Origin: Chryseobacterium cupriresistens
GTDB lineage: Bacteria; Bacteroidota; Bacteroidia; Flavobacteriales; Weeksellaceae
Reading direction: 5' to 3'
Length of the DNA stretch: 64,000 nucleotides
NCBI RefSeq assembly: GCF_046614675.1
Contig: NZ_JBKKJT010000009.1
Location: forward strand, 62,001 to 126,000
The position numbers were made by a program, and so were the translations under genes. Of this stretch, positions 53,330-62,041 are shown in pieces; positions within the stretch are counted from its first letter, which is position 1; the number at the start of each line of letters is the position of its first letter. The notes under the pieces were generated by a model, which was given only the letters and a program-made list of their open reading frames with translations, was not told where the DNA came from and searched no databases.

Positions 53330-54379
53330 ATGAAAAGTTTAAAAAAGCAGCTGGGACAGTTTCCCGATGAAAAAAGAAAAGAATATTTCAGTACACTGCC
53401 CAATTATCTGAACGGCCGGTTTCAGAATATATTGACAACCCCGGCACTGTTAGAAGGAGAGAGTATGACTAAATTACTCCTTCAAAGCCTATGCAAAATA
53501 GAAAACACATCACCCAAAACAACGCTCCCTTTTGTAGAGACTGATCTTAAAAATCTTCAACCGGATGAAAATGTGCTGATATGGTTTGGGCATAGTTCTT
53601 ATTTCATACAAGTTGATGGAAAGACATTCTTAATAGATCCAGTTTTCAGTGGAAATGCCTCTCCGATGCCGGGTTCAATAAAAGCTTTTCAGGGATCCGA
53701 TTATTACAAACCGGAACATATGCCAGAGATTGACTTCCTTCTTATTTCACATGACCATTGGGATCATCTGGATTATAAAACCGTTCAGCAATTAAAAGAT
53801 AAAGTAGGAAAAGTTATTTGCGGGCTAGGGACCGGACAGCATTTTGAATACTGGGGCTGGACATTTGATACAATTATTGAAAAGAACTGGTGGGAAAGTA
53901 TAGATATTGCAGAAGGCTTCAGAATCACGCTTACTCCGGCAAGACACTTTTCAGGAAGATTATTGAACCGTAATATCTCGCTCTGGACCTCCTTCGTTTT
54001 AAAAACACCTTCCAAAAATCTGTTTTTAGGAGGAGATAGCGGTTATGGGAATCATTTTACAGAAATCGGAGAGAAATTCGGGCCATTTGATCTGGCAGTA
54101 ATGGAAAATGGACAGTATAACGAAAAGTGGCCTTATATCCATACATTGCCGGACCAGCTGATGAAAGAAATAAAAGAATTAAAAGCCCAAAACTTTATCC
54201 CGGTACACAATTCCAAATTCAAGCTTGCACAGCATATCTGGTACGAACCTTTAGAGCTGGCTTCAAAACATGCTGAAGAAAACAATATCCCGGTTACCCT
54301 TCCGATGATCGGGGAAAAAGTAAATCTGGATCAGCTGGGAAAAGTAAACTGGAAAAAATGGTGGGAAGAATACAAATGA
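53330..54379 (+). CDS. MBL-fold metallo-hydrolase (NAPE-PLD/UlaG-like)
   Basis: 349 residues. Zinc motif LLISHDHWDHLDY (H-x-H-x-D-H) near 145-157, with further ligands at TPARHFSGR and GGDSGYGNHF and a late VHNSKFKLAQH. The IWFGHSSYFIQVDGKTFLIDP segment is the family start. The layout (cytoplasmic, extended N-terminus of about 80 residues) is that of bacterial NAPE-PLD-like proteins, which may act on phospholipid-type substrates. Single gene closed by a hairpin. Confidence 0.88.
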   Translation: MKSLKKQLGQFPDEKRKEYFSTLPNYLNGRFQNILTTPALLEGESMTKLLLQSLCKIENTSPKTTLPFVETDLKNLQPDENVLIWFGHSSYFIQVDGKTFLIDPVFSGNASPMPGSIKAFQGSDYYKPEHMPEIDFLLISHDHWDHLDYKTVQQLKDKVGKVICGLGTGQHFEYWGWTFDTIIEKNWWESIDIAEGFRITLTPARHFSGRLLNRNISLWTSFVLKTPSKNLFLGGDSGYGNHFTEIGEKFGPFDLAVMENGQYNEKWPYIHTLPDQLMKEIKELKAQNFIPVHNSKFKLAQHIWYEPLELASKHAEENNIPVTLPMIGEKVNLDQLGKVNWKKWWEEYK

Positions 54380-54420
54380 TAAGTTACTAACGGAACATTC
54401 CTTTAATTAAAACATATAAA

Positions 54421-54444
54421 AACCTGCCCGTTACTGAGCAGGTT
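54421..54444 (+). terminator. Terminator between convergent genes
   Basis: AACCTGC and GCAGGTT arms with a 10-base loop and following T-rich bases. Serves the MBL-fold gene and possibly the DUF4822 gene in the opposite direction. Confidence 0.7.
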
Positions 54445-54470
54445 CTTCCTTATTATAAAAAAAATAATCA

Positions 54471-55310
54471 TTACAAAGGCTCCTTATGGTTGACTTTTGT
54501 ATGGATAATATCGTAAAATACAGCTGGGTTAGCCGCATCTGGGGTAATTCTGTAAGTAAATGTTGTTTCGTTCAAAAGCAGAATATCCACAACACGCGTA
54601 AAAGTTGGAGTCGTAAGCGTTCTCTTCTTTCCATCAGGAGAAATAGACCATGTTCCTTCAGATCGCAGTATATCATTTAAACCGAAAATTTTAAAAGTTC
54701 CGTTAGCTTTGAAGTAAGAATATCCTACATATCCGGCTACACTGGCATCAGTAAGAGCAACATTATTTCCGCTTTTATCTCTGGCACCTGTTGTTTCCCA
54801 TGGAGTAGAAGCCAAAGTAAGCTGCCCGTTAGCTGGCTCAGCGTGAGAAGTTTTCGTATGGATAATGTCATAATACACAGACGGATCACTGGAATTAGGA
54901 CGGATTCTGTAGGTGAATTCATTTCTGTTCAACACAAGAATTTCAACATCGCGGGTGAAAATAGTGGTTCCGTCCGGGTTTAAGGCAGCAATAGTTCTTG
55001 TTTTACCCTGAGCATCTACAGACCATGTTCCCATAAATCTCAATACATCTGTAAGGCTGTAGATCGCAAACATTCCGTCTGTCTTGAAATAAGCAAACCC
55101 TATATATCCGGCTACACTGGCATCAGTAAGGGCAACATTATTTCCGTTTTTATCTTTAGCTCCGGTAGTTTCCCATGGCGTAGAAGACAGTACTTGTGAG
55201 GGAGTCTGCTGTTCAATAATGATTTCATTGTCATCACTCGAGCATGAAACGAAAGACGCTGATAACAGCACTGCTGCAGACAGATAACATAATTTTTTCA
55301 GTGTATTCAT
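54471..55310 (-). CDS. Lipoprotein with two tandem DUF4822 domains
   Basis: 279 residues. Signal peptide and lipobox (VLLSASFVSCSSDDNE, Cys at about 23). Two repeats of about 115 residues follow, each starting STPWETTGA(K/R)DK and carrying NNVALTDASVAGY(I/V)G and a DIIHTK end. Secreted or surface lipoprotein of unknown role. The high identity of the two repeats indicates internal duplication. Confidence 0.85.
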   Translation of the reverse strand: MNTLKKLCYLSAAVLLSASFVSCSSDDNEIIIEQQTPSQVLSSTPWETTGAKDKNGNNVALTDASVAGYIGFAYFKTDGMFAIYSLTDVLRFMGTWSVDAQGKTRTIAALNPDGTTIFTRDVEILVLNRNEFTYRIRPNSSDPSVYYDIIHTKTSHAEPANGQLTLASTPWETTGARDKSGNNVALTDASVAGYVGYSYFKANGTFKIFGLNDILRSEGTWSISPDGKKRTLTTPTFTRVVDILLLNETTFTYRITPDAANPAVFYDIIHTKVNHKEPL

Positions 55311-55469
55311 AAAAGTATTTTTTAAGTCTTTGCAAACTTATTTCTAATAAATATCACGGCGTTGTACAAAATATCTCTTTTGTTGTAGAAAATATAACAG
55401 ATCCCAATTCAGAATGAGAAAAATGATATCATTGACAAATTTAACAATCAAAGGTGTGAAATTCCCATC

Positions 55470-55512
55470 CTTTGGAGGGGTGTCAAAAATTCAAAGAATT
55501 TTTGACGGGGTG
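55470..55512. repeat. Palindromic intergenic repeat (GTCAAAAATTC type)
   Basis: Perfect palindrome at 55482-55506 (GTCAAAAATTC, 3-base loop, GAATTTTTGAC) flanked by CCTTTGGAGGGGT on the left and GGGGTGG on the right. From my familiarity with Bacteroidota genomes this is a widely dispersed intergenic element; this window has only one copy. Confidence 0.65.
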
Positions 55513-55541
55513 GTTTCTAACATCCACCAAAAACTTTATTT

Positions 55542-56261
55542 TTGAATATGAATAACAGAAACCGTGGAAAAAATACCGGCGATGATACTTTATTCGGTTC
55601 AGAGAAACAGGTCAGTAAGCTAAAACTGGCCGTTGAAGACATGCAGTACCTGCTGAGCAGAGATTACCCGGAAAAAGCGGCTTCGGATCTCGTTGGTAAC
55701 AGGTACCGTCTGAAAACCCGTCAGATACAAGCTTTGAGAGGAATGTCGGCATCCGATGTACAGCTTCATAACAGACAGTTGAAGCATGTTGATATTTCAG
55801 ATTTAAAAGAGAAAACAATATATCTTGATGGTTTCAATGTTATTATTTTATTGGAAAGTCTGCTTTCTGAAGCTTATGTTTTTGAAGGATTGGATGGCTG
55901 TATCCGTGACCTTTCAGGAGTGCATGGAACTTATAAAAGAGTTAATCAAACCTTAAGAGCAGTTGAATTGATTGCTTCTTTTTACCGGAAAAATCATATT
56001 CAGAAACTTGTATGGATTTTTGATCAACCGGTTTCCAACAGTGGAAGAATCAAACAGCTTGTTCTTGAATATGCTGAGCAGAATCGACTCAACTGGGAAG
56101 CTGATCTTCAGTTTAATCCTGATAAATTTCTGGCAGAAAGTTCGGGAATCATTATTTCTTCTGATGCCTGGATTCTCGATCACTGCAAAGAATGGTTCAA
56201 TCTTATTGGTTATCTGATCAGTGAAGAAAATCTTTCTGTTAATCTTATCAAAACAAAGTAA
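55542..56261 (+). CDS. DUF434/DUF5616 protein
   Basis: 239 residues. The N-terminal 85 residues (MQYLLSRDYPEKAASDLVGN, RYRLKTRQIQALRGMSASD) match DUF434. The rest (IYLDGFNVIILLESLLSEAY, LDGCIRDLSGVHGTYKRVNQ) matches the DUF5616 partner domain that has a PIN/NYN-nuclease-like acidic start. Function unknown; conserved in bacteria and archaea. The next gene starts 2 bases after its stop. Confidence 0.8.
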   Translation: MNMNNRNRGKNTGDDTLFGSEKQVSKLKLAVEDMQYLLSRDYPEKAASDLVGNRYRLKTRQIQALRGMSASDVQLHNRQLKHVDISDLKEKTIYLDGFNVIILLESLLSEAYVFEGLDGCIRDLSGVHGTYKRVNQTLRAVELIASFYRKNHIQKLVWIFDQPVSNSGRIKQLVLEYAEQNRLNWEADLQFNPDKFLAESSGIIISSDAWILDHCKEWFNLIGYLISEENLSVNLIKTK

Positions 56262-56263
56262 GT

Positions 56264-56911
56264 ATGAATATGTTTGAACCTTATATTCCACTGTTTTCAG
56301 AAGTATGGAAGGGTAAATACAAAGCCCTTTTAGCAGAAGAACACCTGGAAACTCTGGAGGAAAATATTCATAGGTTTAAGCAGAATACTTTAGAATGGCA
56401 GCTGCCTTATTTTAATGAAGAAATAATTATTGACAGGCAGGAAAGCTTTGGAAAATTCATTCCCATTCTGGAAAGTAACGATTCTGATGAGGTAAAAGCA
56501 GCATCGCTGGAAGCAATTCCTTTTGAACACTGGCTGAATATTTTAGGACAAAGATTAACCTCTGCAAGCATCCGCGATGAAAATGGCATTCCACCGTTGA
56601 AAACCATGCTGCTCAATGCCTGTCAGGAACCTTTCAATAACGAAATTACCATTGCACAAAGAGCCTGGGAAAAACACATTGGAAGAATGGATGATTTCTG
56701 GGGCGAAATAAAAGGGAACAATCAGCAGAAACAGGAGAAGGTCATGGCAAAAATCTATGAAATTCTTGACAATAAAACCTGGTGGAATGTCTTCTTTCAT
56801 TATAAACATGAGCTGGTCTTTGAAGTCCGGGAAAAAGAAGGTCACGGAATCCGCTGGAGCCACGGCGGAATAAAACTGATCGGCTTTCTCGAAAAATTTA
56901 TCAACGAATAG
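56264..56911 (+). CDS. Unrecognised cytoplasmic protein next to the DUF434 gene
   Basis: 215 residues; no signal peptide or membrane segment. Contains LPYFNEEIIIDRQESFGKFI and a Trp-rich C-terminal part (TWWNVFFHYKHELVFEVREKEGHGIRWSHGG). It has its start 2 bases after the DUF434 gene, so the two are likely co-translated. A second ATG 6 bases later may be the true start. No family recognised. Confidence 0.7.
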   Translation: MNMFEPYIPLFSEVWKGKYKALLAEEHLETLEENIHRFKQNTLEWQLPYFNEEIIIDRQESFGKFIPILESNDSDEVKAASLEAIPFEHWLNILGQRLTSASIRDENGIPPLKTMLLNACQEPFNNEITIAQRAWEKHIGRMDDFWGEIKGNNQQKQEKVMAKIYEILDNKTWWNVFFHYKHELVFEVREKEGHGIRWSHGGIKLIGFLEKFINE

Positions 56912-56924
56912 AGTATCCACAAAC

Positions 56925-56990
56925 ATCTGCACCATCTGTGAAATCGGTGGGAAAATAAAAACTCCCGCAGACAAGCAGATTTTTTAATCG
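56925..56990. repeat. ATCTGTGAAATC...GGGA type intergenic repeat
   Basis: ACCATCTGTGAAATCGGTGG and the partly complementary ACTCCCGCAGACAAGCAGAT are separated by a short A-rich bridge. The pairs GGGA/TCCC and ATCTG/CAGAT could fold. Resembles a dispersed element of Chryseobacterium and Flavobacterium genomes (from memory; one copy here). The remaining 185 bases of this gap hold no gene. Confidence 0.6.
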
Positions 56991-57175
56991 TAAAGTATTT
57001 TGTCTTTTTACTTTTCTTCTTTTTAACTGCGTAAAAACATTGCGTACCATACTTCCAGTTTTGCAGATATAAAACATAAGCTACGAATCAATGAGAACAA
57101 AAGTTTTTCTAACAGAATTCTACCAGTTTCCATTTTATATTTAGAAATTAACATCGAATAAAAAGTAAAAAATAT

Positions 57176-57961
57176 ATGAACACTTATATTGATATTGGCA
57201 TTAATCTGACCAATAAACAGTTCTATAATGAACACGAAGAAATTATCAACCGTGCCTTGGATCACGGAGTTGAGCATATGATTCTCACCGGAACCAGCGT
57301 AAGAGGAAGTAAAGAATCTTCTGAAATTGCCGAAGAATATCCCGAAATTTTATTTTCAACAGCCGGAATTCATCCCCATGATGCCAAATCTTTTAATGGA
57401 CAAAGTATTGATGAGCTCAGAAAACTATTAAAGCAGGATCATGTGGTTTCAGTAGGCGAATGCGGGCTGGATTTTGACCGTGATTTCTCTCCGAGAGCGA
57501 TCCAGGAAAAATGTTATAAAGCACAGCTGGAGCTTGCGATAGAAGTTAATAAACCACTTTTCCTTCATGAAAGAGCAGCATTTAAAAGATTTAATGAAAT
57601 CACAGATGACTATCTTTCAAAGTTACCCGAAGCCGTTGTACATTGCTTTACCGGAACATTGGAGGAAGCAAAAACATATCTGGATAAAGGATTTTATTTA
57701 GGATTTACCGGAGCCATAAGTGATGACAAAAGATTTAAACATCTGGAAGACGTCATAAAATATGTACCTCTTGATAGAATGATGATTGAAACCGATGCTC
57801 CCTTTATGCTTCCGAAAAATATGCCCGGAATGCAGAACAGAAGAAATGAACCTTCGTTTTTACCTTATGTAGCACAAACGATTGCCCACCTGAAGAAGAT
57901 CAGCATTTCCGAAGTCGCAGACGAGATCACAGAAACGGCCAGAAATTTTTTCAGACTATAA
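57176..57961 (+). CDS. tatD: TatD-family metal-dependent deoxyribonuclease
   Basis: 261 residues. DIGINLTNKQF (about 5-15), STAGIHPHDAKSF, VGECGLDFDRDFSPR, PLFLHERAAFKRF, VHCFTGTLEEAKTYL and IETDAPFMLP cover the metal ligands of the TIM-barrel amidohydrolase fold. The start resembles E. coli TatD more than the DxHxH start of YcfH. TatD proteins act as 3'-5' exonucleases in DNA repair or turnover. Normal length. Confidence 0.93.
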   Translation: MNTYIDIGINLTNKQFYNEHEEIINRALDHGVEHMILTGTSVRGSKESSEIAEEYPEILFSTAGIHPHDAKSFNGQSIDELRKLLKQDHVVSVGECGLDFDRDFSPRAIQEKCYKAQLELAIEVNKPLFLHERAAFKRFNEITDDYLSKLPEAVVHCFTGTLEEAKTYLDKGFYLGFTGAISDDKRFKHLEDVIKYVPLDRMMIETDAPFMLPKNMPGMQNRRNEPSFLPYVAQTIAHLKKISISEVADEITETARNFFRL

Positions 57962-57962
57962 A

Positions 57963-57995
57963 AAAGAGCTCTACTGATGAAGTAAAGCTCTTTTC
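57963..57995. terminator. Bidirectional terminator between tatD and deoD
   Basis: AAAAGAGCT (57963-57971) and AGCTCTTTT (57987-57995) pair perfectly across a 15-base loop. It starts immediately after the tatD stop and lies 18 bases from the deoD stop. Confidence 0.75.
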
Positions 57996-58012
57996 TTATA
58001 ATGTATTGGCTC

Positions 58013-58723
58013 TTATAAACTCTTTATCGCCGATTCCAAAGCCAGCTCCATCATTGGATTCAAAGCTGTTTCTCTTTCATCAGCAGAGATTTTTTCGTGG
58101 GTTGGGATAATGTCAGTTACCGTAAGAATAGTCGCTGCATTTTTTCCTAAATGCTGAGCATTGGCAAATAAACCAAAAGCTTCCATTTCTACCGCAGGAC
58201 AGTTGTATTTTGTTGCAATTTCAGGAGTAGCAGGATCTTTTCTGTAGAAAATATCACTACTGTGGATATTGATGGCTTTAGCATTCAATGATAAATCTTT
58301 AGCCGTTTCGTTGATGGTATTAAAGATATTCCCCTGGTGAGAAAGGATTTCTTCTTCAATTCCCCATGCATATTTGGCGTACGTACTTTCGCTGGCCGCT
58401 TTATCAATATTTAAAATATCAAAAAGTTGAAGATCAGTATTGTAAGCACCACAAGTCCCGATTCTGATGATCGTGTCTACTTCATACTCTGTGAACAGTT
58501 CAAAAGAATAGATTCCGATACTTGGAAAACCCATTCCACTTGCTCCTACAGTGATTTTCTTCCCTTTATAAAGACCTGTATAATAAAAAATTCCTCTGGT
58601 TTTACTTACCAGTTTAGCATTTTCTAAATAATTTTCAGCAATATACTGTGCACGAAGTGGATCCCCCGGCTGCAATACTACTTTAGCAATTTCTCCTTTT
58701 TTTGCACTGATGTGAATACTCAT
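58013..58723 (-). CDS. deoD: Purine-nucleoside phosphorylase (DeoD type)
   Basis: 236 residues. VVLQPGDPLRAQYIAENYLE, TVGASGMGFPSIGIYSFELF, IIRIGTCGAY and VEMEAFGLFANA are the phosphate- and nucleoside-binding segments of the hexameric PNP_UDP_1 family. It splits purine nucleosides with phosphate in salvage. The size matches bacterial DeoD (about 235). Confidence 0.95.
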   Translation of the reverse strand: MSIHISAKKGEIAKVVLQPGDPLRAQYIAENYLENAKLVSKTRGIFYYTGLYKGKKITVGASGMGFPSIGIYSFELFTEYEVDTIIRIGTCGAYNTDLQLFDILNIDKAASESTYAKYAWGIEEEILSHQGNIFNTINETAKDLSLNAKAINIHSSDIFYRKDPATPEIATKYNCPAVEMEAFGLFANAQHLGKNAATILTVTDIIPTHEKISADERETALNPMMELALESAIKSL

Positions 58724-58985
58724 AATGTTATTTTGAATGGGACAAAGATAATAACTTTTAGTTTGTTTCAGCCATTACGAAAATGGAAACAATGAAGCCT
58801 TCTCTCATTTACAGACAGTATAAGATCTTATCAATAAATGCTTTAAATAAGATTTTAATTAAAGTCTTTTGTATAATTCAAAATGTCACCTGGTAAATAC
58901 AGAACAATAAAAGAATAATGTGGAGCGGGTATCGTTAAAGGCCAGCGGCTACTTTTGCAACAGTCAAACCGTAAAAATTGAAACT

Positions 58986-59378
58986 ATGACAATTGAACAT
59001 ATCGCTGTTTGGGTGAAAGATCTGGAAATATCCAGAGCGTTTTATCAGAAATATTTCGGAGCCGTTTCCAATGAAAAGTATCACAATCCTGTTAAAAATT
59101 TTCAATCCTATTTTTTAAGTTTTGAGAACGGCTGTCGCCTTGAAATTATGACCAGACCGGATATCAGAGAAACTGAAAACTCTTACGAATCTCAACAGTA
59201 TGGGATTATCCATCTTGCATTTTCTGTTGGGAGCAAAGAAAAAGTAGACGAGCTTACAGAAATGTTGAGAGAAGACGGATACACCGTTGCAGGAGAACCA
59301 CGTACCACTGGAGACGGCTATTATGAAAGCGTCATCCTTGATCCGGAAAACAATATCATTGAAATCGTATCACAGTAG
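58986..59378 (+). CDS. VOC-family (glyoxalase-like) protein
   Basis: 130 residues from the ATG at 58986 (MTIEHIAVWVKDLE); an open frame from 58920 adds 22 residues not typical of the fold. Metal ligands of the VOC fold are seen: IEHIAVW (His), LEIMTRPD (Glu), GIIHLAFSVG (His) and NIIEIVSQ (Glu). Substrate unknown; a member of the lactoylglutathione lyase-like group. Single gene. Confidence 0.85.
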   Translation: MTIEHIAVWVKDLEISRAFYQKYFGAVSNEKYHNPVKNFQSYFLSFENGCRLEIMTRPDIRETENSYESQQYGIIHLAFSVGSKEKVDELTEMLREDGYTVAGEPRTTGDGYYESVILDPENNIIEIVSQ

Positions 59379-59414
59379 CCATTGCGAGGCGCTTTAGCGA
59401 CGAAGCAATCTTTT
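59378..59414. repeat. GCCATTGCGAGGCGC...GCAATC repeat element
   Basis: Begins at the last base of the VOC stop codon. ATTGC and GCAAT flank GAGGCGCTTTAGCGACGAA, the layout of a dispersed element seen in many bacterial genomes (from memory). Together with the two elements downstream it forms a cluster of three different repeats in 150 bases. Confidence 0.6.
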
Positions 59415-59436
59415 ATAGTAATGAATATGTAATTTC

Positions 59437-59468
59437 AAACCTTATAGGTTTTAAAATCTATAAGGTTT
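59437..59468. repeat. AAACCTTATAGGTTTT palindrome
   Basis: Arms AAACCTTATAGGTTTT and AAAATCTATAAGGTTT, 16 bases each with one mismatch and no loop. Same type as the AAACCTAACAGGTTT palindrome in the nuoH-nuoI gap (15696-15728). Confidence 0.7.
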
Positions 59469-59493
59469 AGATTTCAAGATTTACCTTGCTGAA

Positions 59494-59530
59494 AATCTCG
59501 CATTGAGCGAAGCCGAAATGTTCTCACGCC
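59494..59530. repeat. CTCGCATTGAGCGAAGCCGA element
   Basis: AATCTCGCATTGAGCGAAGC followed by CGAAATGTTCTCACGCC resembles another dispersed bacterial element (TCGxACTGAGCGAAGCCGAA type, from memory). One copy here. Confidence 0.5.
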
Positions 59531-59670
59531 TTAAAAAGTATTACAATGCTTACTCTTTTAGTGTCTTTACGTTTTCAAACCTCATAATTACCATAAAGAA
59601 ACCATATTTAACAAGAATCTTCCTCACAAAAGTTTTATTCTCACCGAAATAATTTTATTTTTGTTAGATC

Positions 59671-60327
59671 ATGGAAACCAAGTCACCGTTTTTAGACACG
59701 ATCTTTTTGCTTCGTAAGGAAGAATGTATCACTCTTTTTTCAAGCTTACAGCAAATCTCCCCTCAGGAAGAGGCGGAAGCAGGAGATTATTTTGAAACAG
59801 AATTCGAAAAAGAAAGACTTGAATTTTTATCAGACCGTTTAATCTGTAACAAACAGACAGCCGTATGGGCCGCCAAGATTCTCTATCACAGCGCACAGCT
59901 TTATCTCATCAGAGAAAATACCGAAAAGGATATTGAAAATCTTATTCCCGGATTCAAAGGAACACGGGATATTCCTTCCATCTTATCCGCAGATATGTCA
60001 CTCAGATTTTTGCCACAGGTAATGACTGCTTTACATACTGTGGATCCCGAAGATGCTTTAATCCCCATGCTGGAAAATATTCTGACACAGTTTCACTATT
60101 CCGGAATAGGATATGATCTTGATCTGAAAAACGTAAATTGGCCTGAAGAACTGAAAGACAGTACCTACAGAAAGCTATATCTGGAAAGAATTGTTGAAAA
60201 AAAAGATGATAAACTGGCAGAAATTCCGTTTATCAATAAACAACTGATTGCCGAATTCGGAATGCACAAAGACGCATTCTGGCGAGAATTAAAAACTATA
60301 ACCGAAGATAATAATGAAAACGTATGA
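59671..60327 (+). CDS. Unrecognised protein 1 of the MoxR-vWA operon
   Basis: 218 residues, acidic, helical, no signal peptide. MSLRFLPQVMTALHTVDPED and YDLDLKNVNWPEELKDSTYR are distinctive. It overlaps the next gene by 14 bases, so it is part of the same operon as the MoxR ATPase. It may be one of the small accessory (bpX-type) proteins reported for MoxR-vWA ternary systems; I cannot confirm this by eye. Confidence 0.7.
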   Translation: METKSPFLDTIFLLRKEECITLFSSLQQISPQEEAEAGDYFETEFEKERLEFLSDRLICNKQTAVWAAKILYHSAQLYLIRENTEKDIENLIPGFKGTRDIPSILSADMSLRFLPQVMTALHTVDPEDALIPMLENILTQFHYSGIGYDLDLKNVNWPEELKDSTYRKLYLERIVEKKDDKLAEIPFINKQLIAEFGMHKDAFWRELKTITEDNNENV

Positions 60328-60895
60328 GAAAGTATTTGAATTTTTAGCGGACCCCACCAAAGAAACGTTCCTGAAATGCCGTGAGCTGGTAATCAATGAT
60401 CCTGAATATGATCCCTATTCGGAAGATATTGAAAACATGCAGGATCTACTCAATGAAGGAAAGTTTGAAGAGGTTATACAATATGTAAACGTCAATATTT
60501 TGCTGAGTCCGAGAGCCCATATTTATAAATATTTTGCGTACAAAGAACTGGGCGAAGATAAAGGACGAAGTATTGAAATGACAATAGCACAGCTTATTTT
60601 TGAATGCCTTGAAAAAACAGGAGATGGAACCAGGGATTCACCCTATATTATTACAAGAATTTCCGATGAAAGAGATCTGATCAGACATCATTTCAATAAA
60701 CAGGATGTTTCACAAAGTCTGGTCAGGGATGGAAATAAGATCATGGATGCACTTACTCTTGATGATGGATCTCAATTGTACTTTGATATCAAAGATCCTT
60801 ATCAGAGAATGGCCTTTTCATTCAGCAAAAGAAATGAACAGGCAGAAAGCAAAGAAGAACAGAAACCCCAAAAGAAAAAATGGTGGAAATTTTAA
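60314..60895 (+). CDS. Unrecognised protein 2 of the MoxR-vWA operon
   Basis: 193 residues. Helical N-terminus (KVFEFLADPTKETFLKCREL), a region that includes YKYFAYKELGEDKGRSIEMT, a beta-like part (DGSQLYFDIKDPYQRMAFSF) and a charged tail (KKKWWKF). No domain recognised. Overlaps the previous gene by 14 bases and lies 12 bases before the MoxR gene. Confidence 0.7.
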   Translation: MKTYEKVFEFLADPTKETFLKCRELVINDPEYDPYSEDIENMQDLLNEGKFEEVIQYVNVNILLSPRAHIYKYFAYKELGEDKGRSIEMTIAQLIFECLEKTGDGTRDSPYIITRISDERDLIRHHFNKQDVSQSLVRDGNKIMDALTLDDGSQLYFDIKDPYQRMAFSFSKRNEQAESKEEQKPQKKKWWKF

Positions 60896-60907
60896 TTTTT
60901 TAAGTCA

Positions 60908-62041
60908 ATGAACCAGAATATAAATCAGCTTAATACAGTTCTAAACTACGTAAAAGAAACTTTTGTAGGCAAAAATGATGTCGTAGATCTGTTGGGGATC
61001 TGCCTTTTAGCAAGAGAAAATGCCTTTTTATACGGTCCTCCGGGTACTGCAAAATCAGCCATTGTCAGAACCCTGGCAAAAACCGTGAAAGACGGGAAAA
61101 ACTTTGAATATTTATTAACCCGTTTTACAGAACCCAACGAGATTTTCGGACCTTTTGATATCAGAAAACTGAAAGAAGGGGAACTTCTTACCAATACGGA
61201 AGGAATGATGCCCGAGGCTTCCATGGTTTTCCTGGATGAGATCTTCAATGCCAATTCTGCTATTCTGAACTCCCTTTTGATGGCACTCAATGAGAAGATT
61301 TTTAAAAGAGGAAAAGAAACAAAGCACTTACCTGCACTGATGTTTGTGGGAGCAAGTAACGTTCTTCCGGAAGATGAAGCATTGAATGCATTATTTGACC
61401 GTTTTCTGGTAAGAATCAGTGTAGACTATGTGAATCCTGAACTTTTGCAGCAAGTTCTTCTGGCAGGGAGAAAGCTGGAAAATGAAGAAGAAACGGAAAT
61501 TCCGGAAATTCATGCTGATGAGATCGGACAACTTCAGAAGCTGTGCAAAACAATAGATCTGAAACCCATCTATGAAGTCTATCTGAATACCATTATGAAC
61601 CTTAGAAATACAGGTATTGCCATTTCCGACCGTAGAGCGGTGAAACTTCAGAATCTGATTGCTGCAAGTGCACTGATCTGCGGAAGAAAAGAAGCTGTAC
61701 TTTCCGATCTATGGGTTTTGAAACATATCTGGGATACAGAAGAACAGATTGAAATTCTGGAAGGAATTATCAACAGAACGATTGAGAAAGATAATCATCC
61801 GGATTCTCATCCTCAGGCTATGCAGAACAAAACTCCCAACCCTGAAGAAGTCATGAAAGACGTAAAAATTCTGGTGGAGAAATGGGATGGCGGAATGCTG
61901 AGCTTTGAAGAGCAAAATGTGATTAAAGATAAACTGAGATATCTGCAGACCCGTTGCGACTGGATCAGAAATCCGGAACAGAAACAATATATTCAGCAGG
62001 AAATTGAAAGCTTATGGCAGAAGATTCTTCAAAGCGTTTAA
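60908..62041 (+). CDS. MoxR/RavA-type AAA+ ATPase
   Basis: 377 residues. Walker A GPPGTAKSAIV (about 39-49), Walker B MVFLDEIFNA (about 103-112), sensor 1 FVGASNVLPEDEALNALFDRF (about 145-165), and a C-terminal lid. It is closest in style to E. coli RavA (TRFTEPNEIFGPFDIRKLKEG). MoxR ATPases act as chaperones that pair with vWA proteins. It overlaps the next gene by 28 bases, so expression is coupled. Confidence 0.92.
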   Translation: MNQNINQLNTVLNYVKETFVGKNDVVDLLGICLLARENAFLYGPPGTAKSAIVRTLAKTVKDGKNFEYLLTRFTEPNEIFGPFDIRKLKEGELLTNTEGMMPEASMVFLDEIFNANSAILNSLLMALNEKIFKRGKETKHLPALMFVGASNVLPEDEALNALFDRFLVRISVDYVNPELLQQVLLAGRKLENEEETEIPEIHADEIGQLQKLCKTIDLKPIYEVYLNTIMNLRNTGIAISDRRAVKLQNLIAASALICGRKEAVLSDLWVLKHIWDTEEQIEILEGIINRTIEKDNHPDSHPQAMQNKTPNPEEVMKDVKILVEKWDGGMLSFEEQNVIKDKLRYLQTRCDWIRNPEQKQYIQQEIESLWQKILQSV

